Shown here piece after piece: positions 10,799 through 21,165 of a stretch of DNA of 64,000 bases; within the stretch, counting starts at the first letter, position 1, and each line of letters starts with the position of its first letter. The notes beneath the pieces were generated by a model. That model had not been told where the DNA came from. It saw nothing but the letters and a program-made list of their open reading frames with translations, and did not search any database. Origin of the DNA: Rehmannia glutinosa (lineage: Eukaryota; Streptophyta; Magnoliopsida; Lamiales; Orobanchaceae); NCBI GenBank assembly GCA_016081115.2, contig JABTTQ020002610.1:1798030-1862029 (forward strand), read 5' to 3'. The position numbers and the translations under genes were made by a program.

Positions 10799-10810
10799 TG
10801 GTATCGAGCC
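10799..10810 (+). promoter_or_regulatory. Primer binding site (tRNA-Met type)
   Basis: TGGTATCGAGCC follows the LTR after two bases. The usual plant site complementary to initiator tRNA-Met is TGGTATCAGAGCC, so one A is missing at a CAG. Confidence 0.65.
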
Positions 10811-11067
10811 ATGTTATAAAAATGGAGATCTTGTCCATATATCTTATAAACCAATGAGCTTCTCATGTCTAGCCAAAATGTAAGATCTTGTCCATATATT
10901 TTTAAGTCTTATCTTTATTCTGAACTCAAACTGGATGATAAATCGAACTTGTGGCCTAACAACATTATATAAATCACTTAAGACTTTGATTATGACAAGA
11001 TGCATTATACATTAGAAAGGTAAGCATCATATGTGAAAAAGTAACGTCATAATAATGTGGTACAATT
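10811..11067. other. Probable TRIM internal or flanking sequence
   Basis: No frame or bounded feature is visible. GATCTTGTCCATATAT occurs twice (about 10,828 and 10,885). The last 5 bp, CAATT, form the left target duplication of the copia element that follows. Confidence 0.4.
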
Positions 11068-12171
11068 TGTTGGAATTGTTGTTTGGTAAAATGGGTGTTG
11101 ATCCAATTTGACCAAATAATTAAGTGGTTTCCATTAGTGAAAAATGGAATTAAATTATTTGTAAAAATTCTGCTAAGAGAGTAGATGACAATAGCATTTG
11201 GAATTTCTCAAAACCAATTCCGGGTGAGTGAGAAATTAATGTTAGAATTTAGTCACTTAATACACGTAAATGGTATGGAAAATAGAAAATGTGGGGAAGG
11301 AAAAATGCTCCATCCCACATAGGAAAAAGAGGCAAAATTTGCACACTTTATTTATCCCAAGTTGACTTATGGGTTTGGGCCCGGGGGCACCCAAGGTTTT
11401 AAAGGGGTGAGGACCTACATGCTTGTGGGTTTGGTTCAAATCACACACGCGCGCGCCGGCCAAGACGGTCATGGGTCCCGGGCTTCAAGCCCCTTATTCT
11501 TTTTTTTTTAGACCAAAAACCTTTAAAATAAATGATTAATTAATTTTTGAATTCATTTACGAATTTTTCAACTGGGAAGTGTTCGACCCCGAAGCACGGG
11601 CGGACGCACGGCCACGTCGTCGGTCGACTTGTTCGACGGAGCTCGGGCAGACGACGACGCCCGTGCATCGGGTCATCGCGTCGGCCGAACTTTGTTATTT
11701 TAGTTTACATCCACGCGACGGGCAAAAGCACGGGACCGTGCACCAGGTCGTTTGTCGATCGAAGTCTGCGAACAAATCGTCTATTCGTTGAAAACCTATT
11801 TTTTTGAGCCAAAAGACGTGATTTTTCCATACGAGGCACCCGATTCCTATAAAACTCGACCCTCGCGGATGGAATAAACACACGAAAATCATAAGATTAA
11901 AACTAGTCATTTGCATTATCAAAGCATATTTACATTCCTTCCTTCAAAAGCTTGAAAATCTAAACACCCTGTTGTTCGTTGTGGTTTCGGGTTGCAAGTC
12001 TTTAAACTCGAAATCAAAATAGTCATATCTTAGGGACGAGCGCGGAACCGTTAGCACTTCGTATGTGAGGCGTTTTCGTCTTGAGATCGAATCTAATTCA
12101 GGCCTCGACTAAGCAAAACATCCAAACACTCAACCATTTTCTAAACAGAAACCTTATAAATTTACCCAACA
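11068..12171 (+). repeat. 5' LTR of copia element A
   Basis: It runs from TGTTGGAATTG to CCCAACA and carries a TATA box (TATAAAA, 11,848-11,854). A GC-rich block at about 11,590-11,690 in U3 yields overlapping spurious frames. It aligns end to end with 19,322-20,430. Confidence 0.9.
11848..11854 (+). promoter_or_regulatory. TATA box, 5' LTR of copia A
   Basis: CCTATAAAACTCGACCC is shared with the 3' LTR (20,096-20,102). Confidence 0.6.
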
Positions 12172-12203
12172 TTCGCAAGACAAAAATTACGTTTCGTTTC
12201 AAG

Positions 12204-12846
12204 ATGATGGCTTCAGTGTCGTTCACTCCGATGGTTGCCGCTCCCGATCATGACGAGAAACCCGAAGTTCTCCGGTGTTGACTTCAAAATATGGCAACAA
12301 AAGATGTTGTTCTACGTGACAACTTTGGGTTTATCTCGTTTTCTAAAGGAGGATCCCCTACCATTGGTGATGAAGAATACGACAACCAACGAAGAATCGT
12401 TGTGGATGCTTGGCATAACAAGTAATTTCTGTCGTGAAGTATATTTTGAACGGGCTAGACGACACCTCTATAACGCCTATAGCACGTTCAAAATGTCCAA
12501 AGAGTTGTGGGACTCTTTGGAGAAAAGGTATAAAACAAAAGATGCAAAGCACCAAGAAATTTATTGTCGGCAAATTTACGGATTATAAGATGGTTGATAC
12601 CAAGACGGTGATCAGCCAAGTACAAGAAATTCAGATCATACCTCACGACTTAGTATCCGAAGGGATGATTCTGAGTGAGTCGTTCAAGTGGTTGCGATTA
12701 TCGAAAAATTTCCACCATCATGGAACGATTTTAAGAACTACCTCAAGCACAAGCGGAAGGAAATGGGGCTTGAGGATTTGATAGTTCGACTTCGGATTGA
12801 GGAAGACAATCGGGATTCCCAATGGAAATCGGCAAATGTAGGGGTA
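12204..12846 (+). pseudogene. Copia A gag (UBN2-type), frameshifted
   Basis: The start ATGATGGCTTCAGTG (12,204) opens a gag polypeptide, the nucleocapsid precursor of the virus-like particle. Visible conserved parts in three frames are FKIWQQKMLFYVTTLGLSRF (about 12,290-12,350), LNGLDD (about 12,445), KELWDSLEKRYKTKDA (about 12,500-12,547), YKMVDTKTVISQVQEIQ (about 12,587-12,637), and YLKHKRKEMGLEDL followed by VRLRIEEDN (about 12,735-12,812). These match the UBN2/copia gag family, which usually continues into a CCHC zinc knuckle, but here the knuckle is absent. At least three frame changes occur. The stretch 12,847-13,307 has no domain I can recognise and marks the large internal deletion. 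Confidence 0.75.
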
Positions 12847-13312
12847 TAACCACACTTTGTGGAACACCCGTGTAGTTTTACATTTGCATTTTCAAATATA
12901 ACGAAGGTGTTGCCAAAAGTGTTGTAAACACCAAAACCACATTTGCATGAAGTATTGCCGAAAGTGTTGCAACACTAGAGGTAGACACGATAACAAGTTA
13001 AAATCCAAAGTGTTATCAAGAGGTGATTATACCGAAGGTTAGACATCTTGTAAAAGGTGTTAATGGAGTTGTTGGAACTAAAGTCGAAATCGGTAGAACA
13101 ATGTTCTAACTGGATTATTGGGGACAAGGTTCTAAACAAAATAAAAGGGAAGTGGCCGAGAGCCATAAAGTTTGGATATCTTGCGTTAGAACAAGGATAC
13201 GAGAAGTTGAAAGGGAAGCTTTACTTTAGCAAACCACATAAAGGAAAATACCTTGAAGTGTGGGGGTGCTTTAGCTAAAGTAGAAGCACCCAAGGAAATG
13301 AATTCAATTCAT

Positions 13313-13827
13313 TGTTACTATTTGACCCTTTGTAATCCCACATAGAATTTTGATGAAAATTTTGTGGGTTTCTTAACTATAAATAAGGCCCTAATATTTG
13401 GTTTTAAGATGTACCAAAATCTTCTCTTCTATCTCTATATTTGAGGAAGTCCTATATTTGGGAAATCCTAATTTGTGGGTAATTTTTCCCAAGTTGTAAT
13501 TTGTTCGAGAGATTAGTAAAGTGGTCGTTGCGGTTGCGGTGCCGGAGGCGTAGGCAAAATTGGCGAACTCCGTTATCAAGTGCGTGTGTTCTTTCCTTTA
13601 TGTCTTTTAGTTTTACGCAATTATTTTCGGTATTCTTGTTGTAGTTAGTATTCAATATTGTTTGTTGTAGTGGGGTATTTAGTCCGCTTATAGATCTTGT
13701 TTAAGTAGGTTAAATACGTCTAAGGAGACCGGATTTTAAGTGGGACCGTTGTGACCCTCCGCCTTTCCGGGAGCTTGCTTTATTCAAGATATTATTTGTT
13801 GTGTATTATATACTCGATACCCCAACA
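13313..13827 (+). repeat. 5' LTR of copia B
   Basis: It begins TGTTACTATTTG, ends CCCCAACA, and has TATAAATA at 13,378-13,385. It aligns along its length with 18,011-18,517. Many differences between the two fall in GC-rich spots. Confidence 0.9.
13378..13385 (+). promoter_or_regulatory. TATA box, 5' LTR of copia B
   Basis: AACTATAAATAAGGCCC is identical in the 3' LTR (18,074-18,081), which is consistent with a core promoter. Confidence 0.65.
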
Positions 13828-13829
13828 AG

Positions 13830-13841
13830 TGGTATCGAGCC
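13830..13841 (+). promoter_or_regulatory. Primer binding site of copia B
   Basis: TGGTATCGAGCC starts two bases after the LTR. It matches the initiator tRNA-Met site except for one A missing at the CAG, the same change as at 10,799. Confidence 0.75.
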
Positions 13842-13907
13842 GAAGGTTCGGCCCTCGGCTCGTTTGTCTTTTATTTGTAATATTGAATACTATTATTTGA
13901 GTTCGAA

Positions 13908-14513
13908 ATGACTACGGACACAACCGTGCATCATCATCCTCGTCCGTGTGCGGGGAAGGATGTTAGTGCCAAATATTAGAATTTCGGTGGAAACATTTTG
14001 ACAGTGACGGGTCATTTCGGCATGTGGCAAGGCGAGGTGCTGGATTGTCTATTTCAGCAAGGTTTAGACATCGCCATTGAAGAAAAGAAACCAGATGAAG
14101 TTGACGAAAAGGAGTGGAAAACCATTAACCGCTTGGCATGTGGAACAATCCGATCGTGTTTGTCTAGAGAGCATAAATATGCATTTAAAAATGAGAAGTG
14201 CTTACAAACCGTGGAAGGCTTTGGAGGACAAATTTCTGAAGAAGAGTGGTCAGAACAAACTCCTCATGAAGAAACGATTGTTCCGGTTTGAGTACCGCTC
14301 AGGTACTACTATGAACGACCATATTACTGCATTTAATCAATTAGTTGCAGATTTGCTTAATTTAGATGTAACCTTTAGTGATGAGGATTTGGCTTTAATG
14401 TTGTTATCATCTCTTCCTGATGAATTTGAACATTTAGAAACTACTTTACTTCATGGGAAAGATGATGTATCTCTTGTAGTTTGCCGCTTTGTATAGTTAT
14501 GAATTAAGAAAAA
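13908..14513 (+). pseudogene. Copia B gag, frameshifted
   Basis: ATGACTACGGAC at 13,908 is the likely start, since it is the first ATG after the primer site with gag-like sequence behind it. Two long overlapping frames follow (13,998-14,291 and 14,077-14,496). They contain GHFGMWQGEVLDCL, EKEWKTINRLACGTIR, then in the other frame FRFEYRSGTTMNDHITAFNQ and LLSSLPDEFEHLETTLLHG. This is the Tnt1-type gag (UBN2 family), which packages the RNA. The frame switch lies near 14,190-14,210, next to altered CTG sites. Confidence 0.8.
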
Positions 14514-14553
14514 GAATAAAAAAAAAACAGAACATAGCAAAGATGATGAAGCT

Positions 14554-14829
14554 TTGGTTGCAAGAGGTCGTTCGAAAAGCCAAAAGAAGGGTAGAAGAGG
14601 AAGATCGCGTTCCAAAGCCAAATCGGACAAAGATGAGTGTGCTTTCTGTCACGAGAAAGGACACTGGAAGAAAGACTGTCCAAAGTTGAAGAATAAAGGA
14701 AAAGCTCCTCAAGATGCTTGTGTAGCTGAGGGTGAAAGTGAAGATGAGTTTTCACTGGTGGTTTCACCTTTAATTTCCGCTCGACGAATGGATTTTGGAT
14801 TCGGATGCACCTATCATATGTCTCCGTGA
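14554..14829 (+). pseudogene. Copia B gag zinc knuckle and protease start
   Basis: A basic Arg/Ser/Lys-rich stretch leads to a perfect CCHC knuckle, CAFCHEKGHWKKDC (codons at 14,638-14,679), which binds the element's RNA. The frame then reaches CTYHMS (about 14,806-14,823), the sequence that follows the Asp-Ser-Gly active site of copia aspartic proteases. Here the bases before it read GATTCGGATGC, so the Ser codon is lost by a one-base shift at a position where a CTG is expected. Protease sequence continues out of frame to about 15,060. Confidence 0.75.
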
Positions 14830-15059
14830 ATGAGTGGTTCTTCAATTTTGAAGAGATCAATGGTGGAGTTGTCTATATGGGCAATGACAATGCTTGTAAG
14901 ACAACCGGGATAGGTTCTATCCGATTGAAAAATCACGATGGATCAACCGAGTCTTGATGGATGTTCGGTATGTACCAAATTTGAAGAAGAATCTCATCTC
15001 TTTGGGAGCCTAGAATCAAAAGGCTTAATTGTTACTTTGCGAGATGGAGTTTCAAAGCT

Positions 15060-16169
15060 ACATCCGGCTCGCTCGTGGTGATGAAAGACATCGGGAGAAA
15101 TAATTTGTATTACTATCAAGGTAATACTGATGGTGGGACAAAGAAAGAAGCGATTTGCGAGATTCGGGGAATGAAAAAGAGTCCAAGCTGACCAAGTTGT
15201 GGCATATGCGGCCGGGACATCTTTGGTGAGAAATCCTTGCAAACTCGGCAAAGCAAGGATTATTGAAAGATGTTAAGGTATGCAAATTTGACTTTTGTGA
15301 GCATTGTGTTCGGGAAAACAAAAGAGAGTGAAATTTGAAACGCGCTATCCACAATACGAGAAGGTATTTTGGATTATGTTCATTCGAGATGTTTGGGGCC
15401 TTCTAAAGACACCATCTTTGGGAGAAAACATTACTTTGTCACTTTCATTGATGATTTTTCCGTGTTTGGGTGTACACTATGAAGACTAAGGATGAAGTGC
15501 TTGGAATTTTCCTTAAATGGAAAACACGAATTGAGAATCGATCGGAAGAAAGATCAAAGTTCTACGACAGATAATGGTGGAGAATACACAAGCGATCCCT
15601 TCCAAGAAGTTTGCCATAAGTATGGCATTGTTCGGCACTTCACAGTCAGGAGGACACCACAACAAAATGGGGTGGCAGAGCGCATGAATCGAACCTTGGT
15701 GGAGAAAGTTCGATGTATGTTGTCCAATCTTTGGGTTAGGCGGGGACAAAGACTGGCCGAGGATGTGACGTATGCGCAACATCTCATCAATCGATTGCCA
15801 TCATCCGCGATAGGTGGTAAAACACCTTTAGAGGTATGGTCTGGAAAGCCTGTTACTGATTATGATTCCTTACGTGTTTTTGGTTCTCTTGCTTACTATC
15901 ATGTGAAGGAATCAAAGTTAGAACCGAGAGCAAAAAGGGCATTGTTCATGGGAATTACATCTGGCGTAAAGGGATACCGTCTTTGGTGTCTCGAGTCGAA
16001 GAAAATATTGTTTAGCAGAGATGTTACCTTTGATGAACATGCCATGTTGAAGACAGTAACAAGTGAAAAGACCGATAGTGCTCACGCAACAGGTGGTGCG
16101 TACACCAAAGAAGGTGGAGCGTACACCAAAGCAGGTGGAGGTAGAAGAAATGGCTATAATTCCAGCTAA
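15060..16169 (+). pseudogene. Copia B integrase, broken N-terminal half
   Basis: The integrase inserts the cDNA into the genome. Pieces of the GAG-pre-integrase zinc region (LYYYQG near 15,104, LWHM near 15,196, CEHC near 15,300) occur in shifting frames at 15,060-15,330. The core follows. The frame 15,492-16,169 is long and clean, with TDNGGEYTSDPF (second catalytic Asp, about 15,562), RRTPQQNGVAERMNRTL (catalytic Glu, about 15,650-15,700) and LEVWSGKPVTDYDSLRVFG. The first catalytic Asp lies near 15,373-15,396 in another frame. Between 14,761 and 15,540 only two CAG/CTG triplets remain, and most frame breaks coincide with places where one would be expected. Confidence 0.85.
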
Positions 16170-16193
16170 GAATGATAATCCGTAATAGAGGAT

Positions 16194-16853
16194 TTGTCAG
16201 ATGATGATGAAGAAGAAGTTCAGACCCAAGAACCATTGGATCAATCTGAACCCATTGCAGTAAGAAGGCCTAGACGAGAAATTCACAAACCTGCTCGATT
16301 TGCAGATATGGTAGCTTATGCACTTCCAGTTATAGATGATGATGTTCCTTTCACTTTTCGAGAAGCAGTTCGAAGTCCAGAAAGTGAGAAGTGGAAAGGT
16401 GCCATGGAGGAAGAGATGCAATCTCTTCAGAAGAACAAAACTTGGAAGGTGACACAACTACCAAAAGGCAAGAAGGCAATTGGATGTAAATGGGTATTCG
16501 CAAAGAAAGATGGATTTCCTAACAAGAATGATGTGCGTTACAAGGCAAGGTTGGTAGCTAAAGGCTACGCTCAGAAGGAAGGAATTGATTATAATGAGGT
16601 ATTTTCTCCAGTTGTTAAACATTCCTCCATTAGAATTTTGTTGGCCTTGGCAGCACAGTTGAATTTGGAGCTAGCTCAACTTGATGTGAAGACGGCGTTC
16701 TTACACGGTGATTTGGAGGAGGAAATCTATATGACTCAGCCAGAAGGATTCAAAGTTGCAGGGAAAGAAAACTGGGTTTGTAAGTTGATCAAATCGTTGT
16801 ACGGATTGAAGCAATCTCGCGACAATGGTACAAACGATTGGATAAGTTCATGA
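16194..16853 (+). pseudogene. Copia B reverse transcriptase, N-terminal part
   Basis: This is the RVT_2 domain of copia elements. Recognisable blocks are KAIGCKWVFAKKDG, YKARLVAKGYAQKEGIDY, FSPVVKHSSIRILLALAA, LDVKTAFLHGDLEEEIYM (first catalytic Asp region) and CKLIKSLYGLKQS. The frame ends at 16,853 because of a one-base shift at 16,817-16,823 (TCGCGAC), directly after LYGLKQS. The next part continues in the overlapping frame at 16,838. An acidic linker of about 30 residues precedes the domain. Confidence 0.9.
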
Positions 16854-17911
16854 TGAAGTACACACGGAGCAAATATGATCATTGTGTGTATTTACACAAG
16901 CTACAAGATGGATCTTTTATTTACTTACTTTTGTATGTTGATGATATGTTGATTGCATCACAGAGCCAACTGGAAATTGACAAGTTGAAGGCTCAATTGA
17001 ATCAAGAGTTTGAAATGAAAGATCTCGGAGAGGCCAAGAAGATACTCGGGATGGAGATAAGTCGGGACAGAACGAGTGGCAAGCTTTATTTGACTCAGAA
17101 GCAATATCTGAAGAAGGTACTACAACGTTTTGGTATGACAGAGAATACAAAACCTGTAAGTACACCACTTGCTCCTCATTTGAAATTGAGTGCCCAACTA
17201 TCACCGAAGAATGATGAAGAAAGAGACTACATGGATAAAGTCCCATATGCTAATGCAGTTGGTAGCTTGATGTATGCAATGGTGTGTACGAGGCCGGACA
17301 TTTCACAGGCAGTTAGTGTTGTGAGCAGGTATATGCATGACCCTGGAAAAGGTCATTGGCAAGCTGTGAAATGGATTCTGCGGTATATTCTTAATACTGT
17401 AGATGTTGGTTTAGTGTTTGAGCAGGATGGTAAACTTGGTCAAAGTATAGTTGGATATTGTGATTCTGACTATGCAGGTGATTTGGATAAGCGAAGGTCA
17501 ACGACTGGATATTTGTTCACTTTGGCAAAAGCACCAGTCAGTTGGAAGTCTACTTTGCAGTCGACGGTTGCTTTGTCTACAACAGAGGCAGAGTATATGG
17601 CGGTCAGTGAAGCTGTAAAGGAAGCTATTTGGCTTCAAAGTTTGCTTGAAGATTTGGGAGTTGGTCAGAAGCACATCACTGTGCATTGTGACAGTCAGAG
17701 CGCTATTCACTTAGCAAAGAACCAAGTTCTTCATGCAAGAACGAAGCATATCGACGTTCGTTATCATTTTGTGCGGGAGATTCTAGAAGAAGGAACCATT
17801 TTACTTGAGAAGATTCATACTACCGAAAATCCCGCAGATATGTTGACCAAAGTGGTGACATCAATCAAGTTTAAACATTGTTTAGACTTGATCAACATCT
17901 TGCACATTTGA
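16838..17911 (+). pseudogene. Copia B reverse transcriptase C-terminal part and RNase H
   Basis: A clean 357-residue frame carries YVDDM (16,934-16,948), the RT catalytic motif, then MKDLGEAKKILGMEI, the thumb region TRPDISQAVSVVSRYM, and RNase H. In RNase H the acidic DSDYAGDLDKRRSTTGY (about 17,462-17,512), the STTEAEYMA block and TKHIDVRYHFVRE (about 17,743-17,781) are all present. It ends at 17,911, about 90 bp before the polypurine tract. The catalytic residues I can see are intact, so this half looks functional apart from its separation from the first half. Confidence 0.92.
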
Positions 17912-17998
17912 GTTGGCGCCAGAAGGCGCGTTTGGAGGCAAGACCAAGACCGTTTGAATTGAAGAGTTGAATTTTTTGAAGTGGGACTACAATGAGTC

Positions 17999-18009
17999 AA
18001 GGTGGAGAT
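17999..18009 (+). promoter_or_regulatory. Polypurine tract of copia B
   Basis: AAGGTGGAGAT lies directly before the 3' LTR. It is the plus-strand priming site. Confidence 0.7.
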
Positions 18010-18010
18010 T

Positions 18011-18517
18011 TATTCTTGTTTGACCCTTTGTAATCCCATAGAATTTTGATGAAAATTTTGTGGGTTTCTTAACTATAAATAAGGCCCTAATATTTGGTTT
18101 TAAGATGTACCAAAATCTTCTCTTCTATCTCTATATTTGAGGAAGTCCTATATTTGGGAAATCCTAATTTATGGGTAATTTTGCCCAAGTTGTAATTTGT
18201 TCGGGAGATTAGTAAAGTGGTCGTCGTTGCGGTTTCGGAGACGTGAAGCAAAATGGCGAACCCGTTATCAATTCCGTGTGTTCTTTCCTTTATGTCTTTT
18301 AGTTTCGCAATTATTTTCCGGTATTCTTGTTGTAGTTAGTATTCAATATTGTTTGTTGTAGTGGGGTATTTTAGTCCGCTTATAGTACTATTTAAGTAGG
18401 TTCGTCTAAGGAGACCGGATTTTAAGTGGGACCGTTGTGACCCCTCCGGCCTTTCCCGGGAGCTTGCTTTATTCAAGATTATTATTTGTTGTGTATTATA
18501 TACTCGATACCCCAACA
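18011..18517 (+). repeat. 3' LTR of copia B
   Basis: It begins TATTCTTGTTTGACCC, so its TG terminus has changed to TA, and it ends CCCCAACA. TATAAATA lies at 18,074-18,081. The target duplication TTCAT follows. Confidence 0.88.
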
Positions 18518-18522
18518 TTCAT

Positions 18523-18745
18523 GATATTAATGATGGTACGGTCATTAAATCAAGAAGTGTTATATTCATTAAAGGTGTATTTTCCGCAAAGAAAAGATGT
18601 AAGTCTAGATATTTTTGTCGTAGACATAATACCAATAAACATTGATTTCGAAATGGGGTTATTTTGGTTGACTACGCCGAAGTCAAAGGAAAACCTTGCG
18701 GATCCGCTTACAAAAGGCATAAATCGAGATCAATTGTATTAACTA
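18523..18745 (+). pseudogene. Copia A RNase H C-terminus
   Basis: Right of copia B, a frame ends in KSKENLADPLTKGINRDQL (about 18,681-18,737), the last part of copia RNase H. Before it only poorly recognisable sequence is left. It shows that copia A once had a full pol gene and lost most of it. Confidence 0.75.
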
Positions 18746-19321
18746 TTAAGGGGAATGGGTTTAAAATCCACAACTTAAAGAATGTTCATAGTGGTAACCC
18801 AATATTATGAATTGGAGATCCCAAGATCTTGGTTCAATGGGACAACTAAGTTATGAATGTTCAATCGAATACTTGAAAAATGTGTTAGCTCATTCTCGAA
18901 ACATCCAAGTGAATTAAAAAACCTGCTGAATGTGGTGAGGTTAAGTTTAAGACTTTTAATGATTCCTATACCAAAAGGTGGAGTATGGCGGGATACTCTT
19001 CAATAGGAGATCACCTATATAAGTGAGAAGTAATGGCCACTTCAAAGAAACACTTATGAATCTAAGATATGGTCGAGGGTCGAAACGGACACAATGTGAG
19101 AACAAGTGTTGTTAGAGTTGTTATTGTGTAAGTATTGTTGTCTTATTTTTACAATTTAACGGCTTAGTAGTTCAAGACATCGCGTCACTAAGCGGCTAGT
19201 ACAATATTTTACTACGGAAGGTTCAAAGTCACAAGCTACCTATCTCGATGCAATAATGATTCGCCGAGACTTTTAAGTTTAATCGCATACACGCATGCAT
19301 TAATTTCATTTATGTGGGGAT
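18746..19321 (+). other. Copia A 3' non-coding region with polypurine tract
   Basis: No frame of note. GTGGGGA at 19,314-19,320 lies directly before the 3' LTR and is the likely polypurine tract. Confidence 0.6.
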
Positions 19322-20430
19322 TGTTGGAATTGTTGTTTGGTAAAATGGGTGTTGACCGATTTTGACCAAATAATTAAGTAGTTTCCATTAGTGAAAAATG
19401 AAATTAAATTATTTGTAAAAATTCTATTAAGAGAGTAGATGAAAATAGCATTTGGAATTTTTCAAAACCAGTCAGGTGAATGAGAAATTAATGCTAGAAG
19501 TTAGCCACTTAAAACAAGTAAATGGTATGAAAAATAGAAAATGTGGTGAAGGAGAAATGCTCCATCCCACATGTAGAAAAGGAGGCAAAGTTTGCACACT
19601 TTAACTATCCCAAGTTGGAGTTATGGGTTTGGGCCCTGGGGGCACCCAAAGTTTTAAAGGGTCAAGACCTACATACTTGTGTGTTTGGTTCAAATCACAC
19701 GCACGCCGCTGCCTGCCTCGGCCCGGGTCGTGGGCTTGGGCTTCAAGGTCCTTATTCTTTTTGGACCAAAAACCTTTAAAATAAATGATTAATTAATTTT
19801 TGAATTAATTAACGGATTTTTCAACGGGAAGTGTTCGCACCGAAAGCACGGCGGACGCACGGCCCGCGGGTCGGGTCATGTGTCGATCGAGACCTATTCG
19901 ACGGAGCAGAGGCAGCGCACGCCCGCGCGTGGGGTCGTGAACTTTGTCATTTTGGTTCGCATCCATGCACGGGCGGGAGCACGGCCGTGCGCCAGGTCGT
20001 CATCGATGCGAAGTGCGAGAATAGATCGTCGATTCGTTGAAAATCTGTCTTTTCGAGCCAAAAGACGTGATCTTTCCATACGAGGCACCGATGCCTATAA
20101 AACTCGACCCTATGCAGATGGAATAAACACACGAAAATCATAAGATGAAAACCGGTCATTTGCATTATCAAAGCATATTTACATTCCTTCCTTCAAAAGT
20201 TTGAAAGTCTAAACACCTTGTTGTTCGTTGTGGTTTCGGGTTTGCTAGTGTTGTAAACTCGAAATCGAAATAGTCGTTGTATCTTAGGGACAAGCGCGAG
20301 TCGTTAGCACTTCGCATACGGGCGTTTTCGTCTTGCGGAGATTGAATCCAATTCGGAGGCAGCCTCGACTAAGCCAAAACATCCAAACACTCACTATTTC
20401 CTAAAACAAACCTTATAAATTTAACCAACA
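19322..20430 (+). repeat. 3' LTR of copia A
   Basis: It spans TGTTGGAATTG to ACCAACA, with TATAAAA at 20,096-20,102, and is followed by the target duplication CAATT. The frames inside (about 19,540-20,140) are incidental. Confidence 0.9.
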
Positions 20431-20435
20431 CAATT

Positions 20436-21165
20436 GTCCTAAGAAAAATGTGTAGTATTGAGAAGAATGCATGTTAGTATTATTATTTTTATATTGTTAT
20501 TAGGATTAGTTGTGTACTTATATCTAATTATGGTATTTAATTCCATGGTATATTCATTTGTTAAGATGTCATGCTATTCACCAACTATCTAGGCTTTTAC
20601 AAAAGGTAAATAAATAGTTCCACTGTTGAACCTGGCAACAGTGCCAGTATATTTGTTAAGTCGTACAAATACAATAATAAAATGATCATAGACACGGAAA
20701 CATAAAACGATCTAATTTGGTTATATTGTTAATAAGAAGTTAAATTTGCGTAAGAGGTGAGTGATTTCATCATGTTGAAATTACGTAGAAATACTAATTT
20801 CTAGCCATTAAATAACTCTTTGAATGTTCTTTTTCTTTTTTTCTCTTTTTTTTTTCTCTCTTTCCTTTTCCTTTGCATATTCTCTTCTTTTCTCTTTTTC
20901 GTCTTTTATAATTACAGAAGTATTTTTCAATCCAAAAATACCTTCCATACACTTTTCTTTCCCAAAAACAAACAACAGTCAATTAATGAAATGATTTTTT
21001 ATATGTAAAGTTTTATTTACCTTTGAAATTTGATTTGCAGTAATGATAAAATTCTTTTTAGTAAATCAATCGTACCTAATAAATAATTTTTAATTCCTTA
21101 ATGTAAAACTGAATTGAAGTAAAATGTTTTACTTTTGTCCAACAAAAATATGGAGCATTAATTGC
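20436..21165. repeat. Duplicated segment, copy 2 (LINE-free)
   Basis: It matches 6,564-7,120 plus 9,301-9,412. At the LINE insertion point it has AAAATTCTTTTTAGTAAATC where copy 1 has the duplicated AAAATTAATTTTCA, so this is the empty site. The pyrimidine-rich stretch 20,820-20,925 gives spurious frames on both strands. Confidence 0.65.

Larger units (their letters stand above)
13313..18517 (+). mobile_element. Copia element B (Tork/Tnt1-like), nested in A
   Basis: LTRs of 515 and 507 bp (13,313-13,827 and 18,011-18,517) flank a full gag-protease-integrase-RT-RNase H order. A perfect 5-bp target duplication TTCAT lies at 13,308-13,312 and 18,518-18,522. It has a tRNA-Met primer site and a polypurine tract. 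Length 5,205 bp is normal for the Tork lineage; the lineage call rests on protein similarity to tobacco Tnt1-type pol as I know it. Its pol second half is the least damaged coding sequence in the window. Confidence 0.92.
11068..20430 (+). mobile_element. Copia element A (outer), internally deleted
   Basis: The element has two LTRs of about 1.1 kb (11,068-12,171 and 19,322-20,430), both TGTTGG...AACA, with a perfect 5-bp target duplication CAATT at 11,063-11,067 and 20,431-20,435. Between them remain a copia gag, a poorly assigned stretch, and the last part of RNase H. Protease, integrase and reverse transcriptase are missing, so it could only have moved with proteins from other elements. Copia element B (13,313-18,517) is inserted in it. 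Without B it is about 4.15 kb. Confidence 0.9.

Noticed and set aside
14761..15540. Ordinary methyl-cytosine decay as the cause of missing CAG/CTG
   Set aside because: Decay would give TTG, TAG, CAA or CTA. The observed forms contain new CG and single-base losses.
20820..21008. Phe-rich forward frame and Lys-rich reverse frame
   Set aside because: Both come from a pyrimidine-rich low-complexity tract shared by the two duplicated segments.
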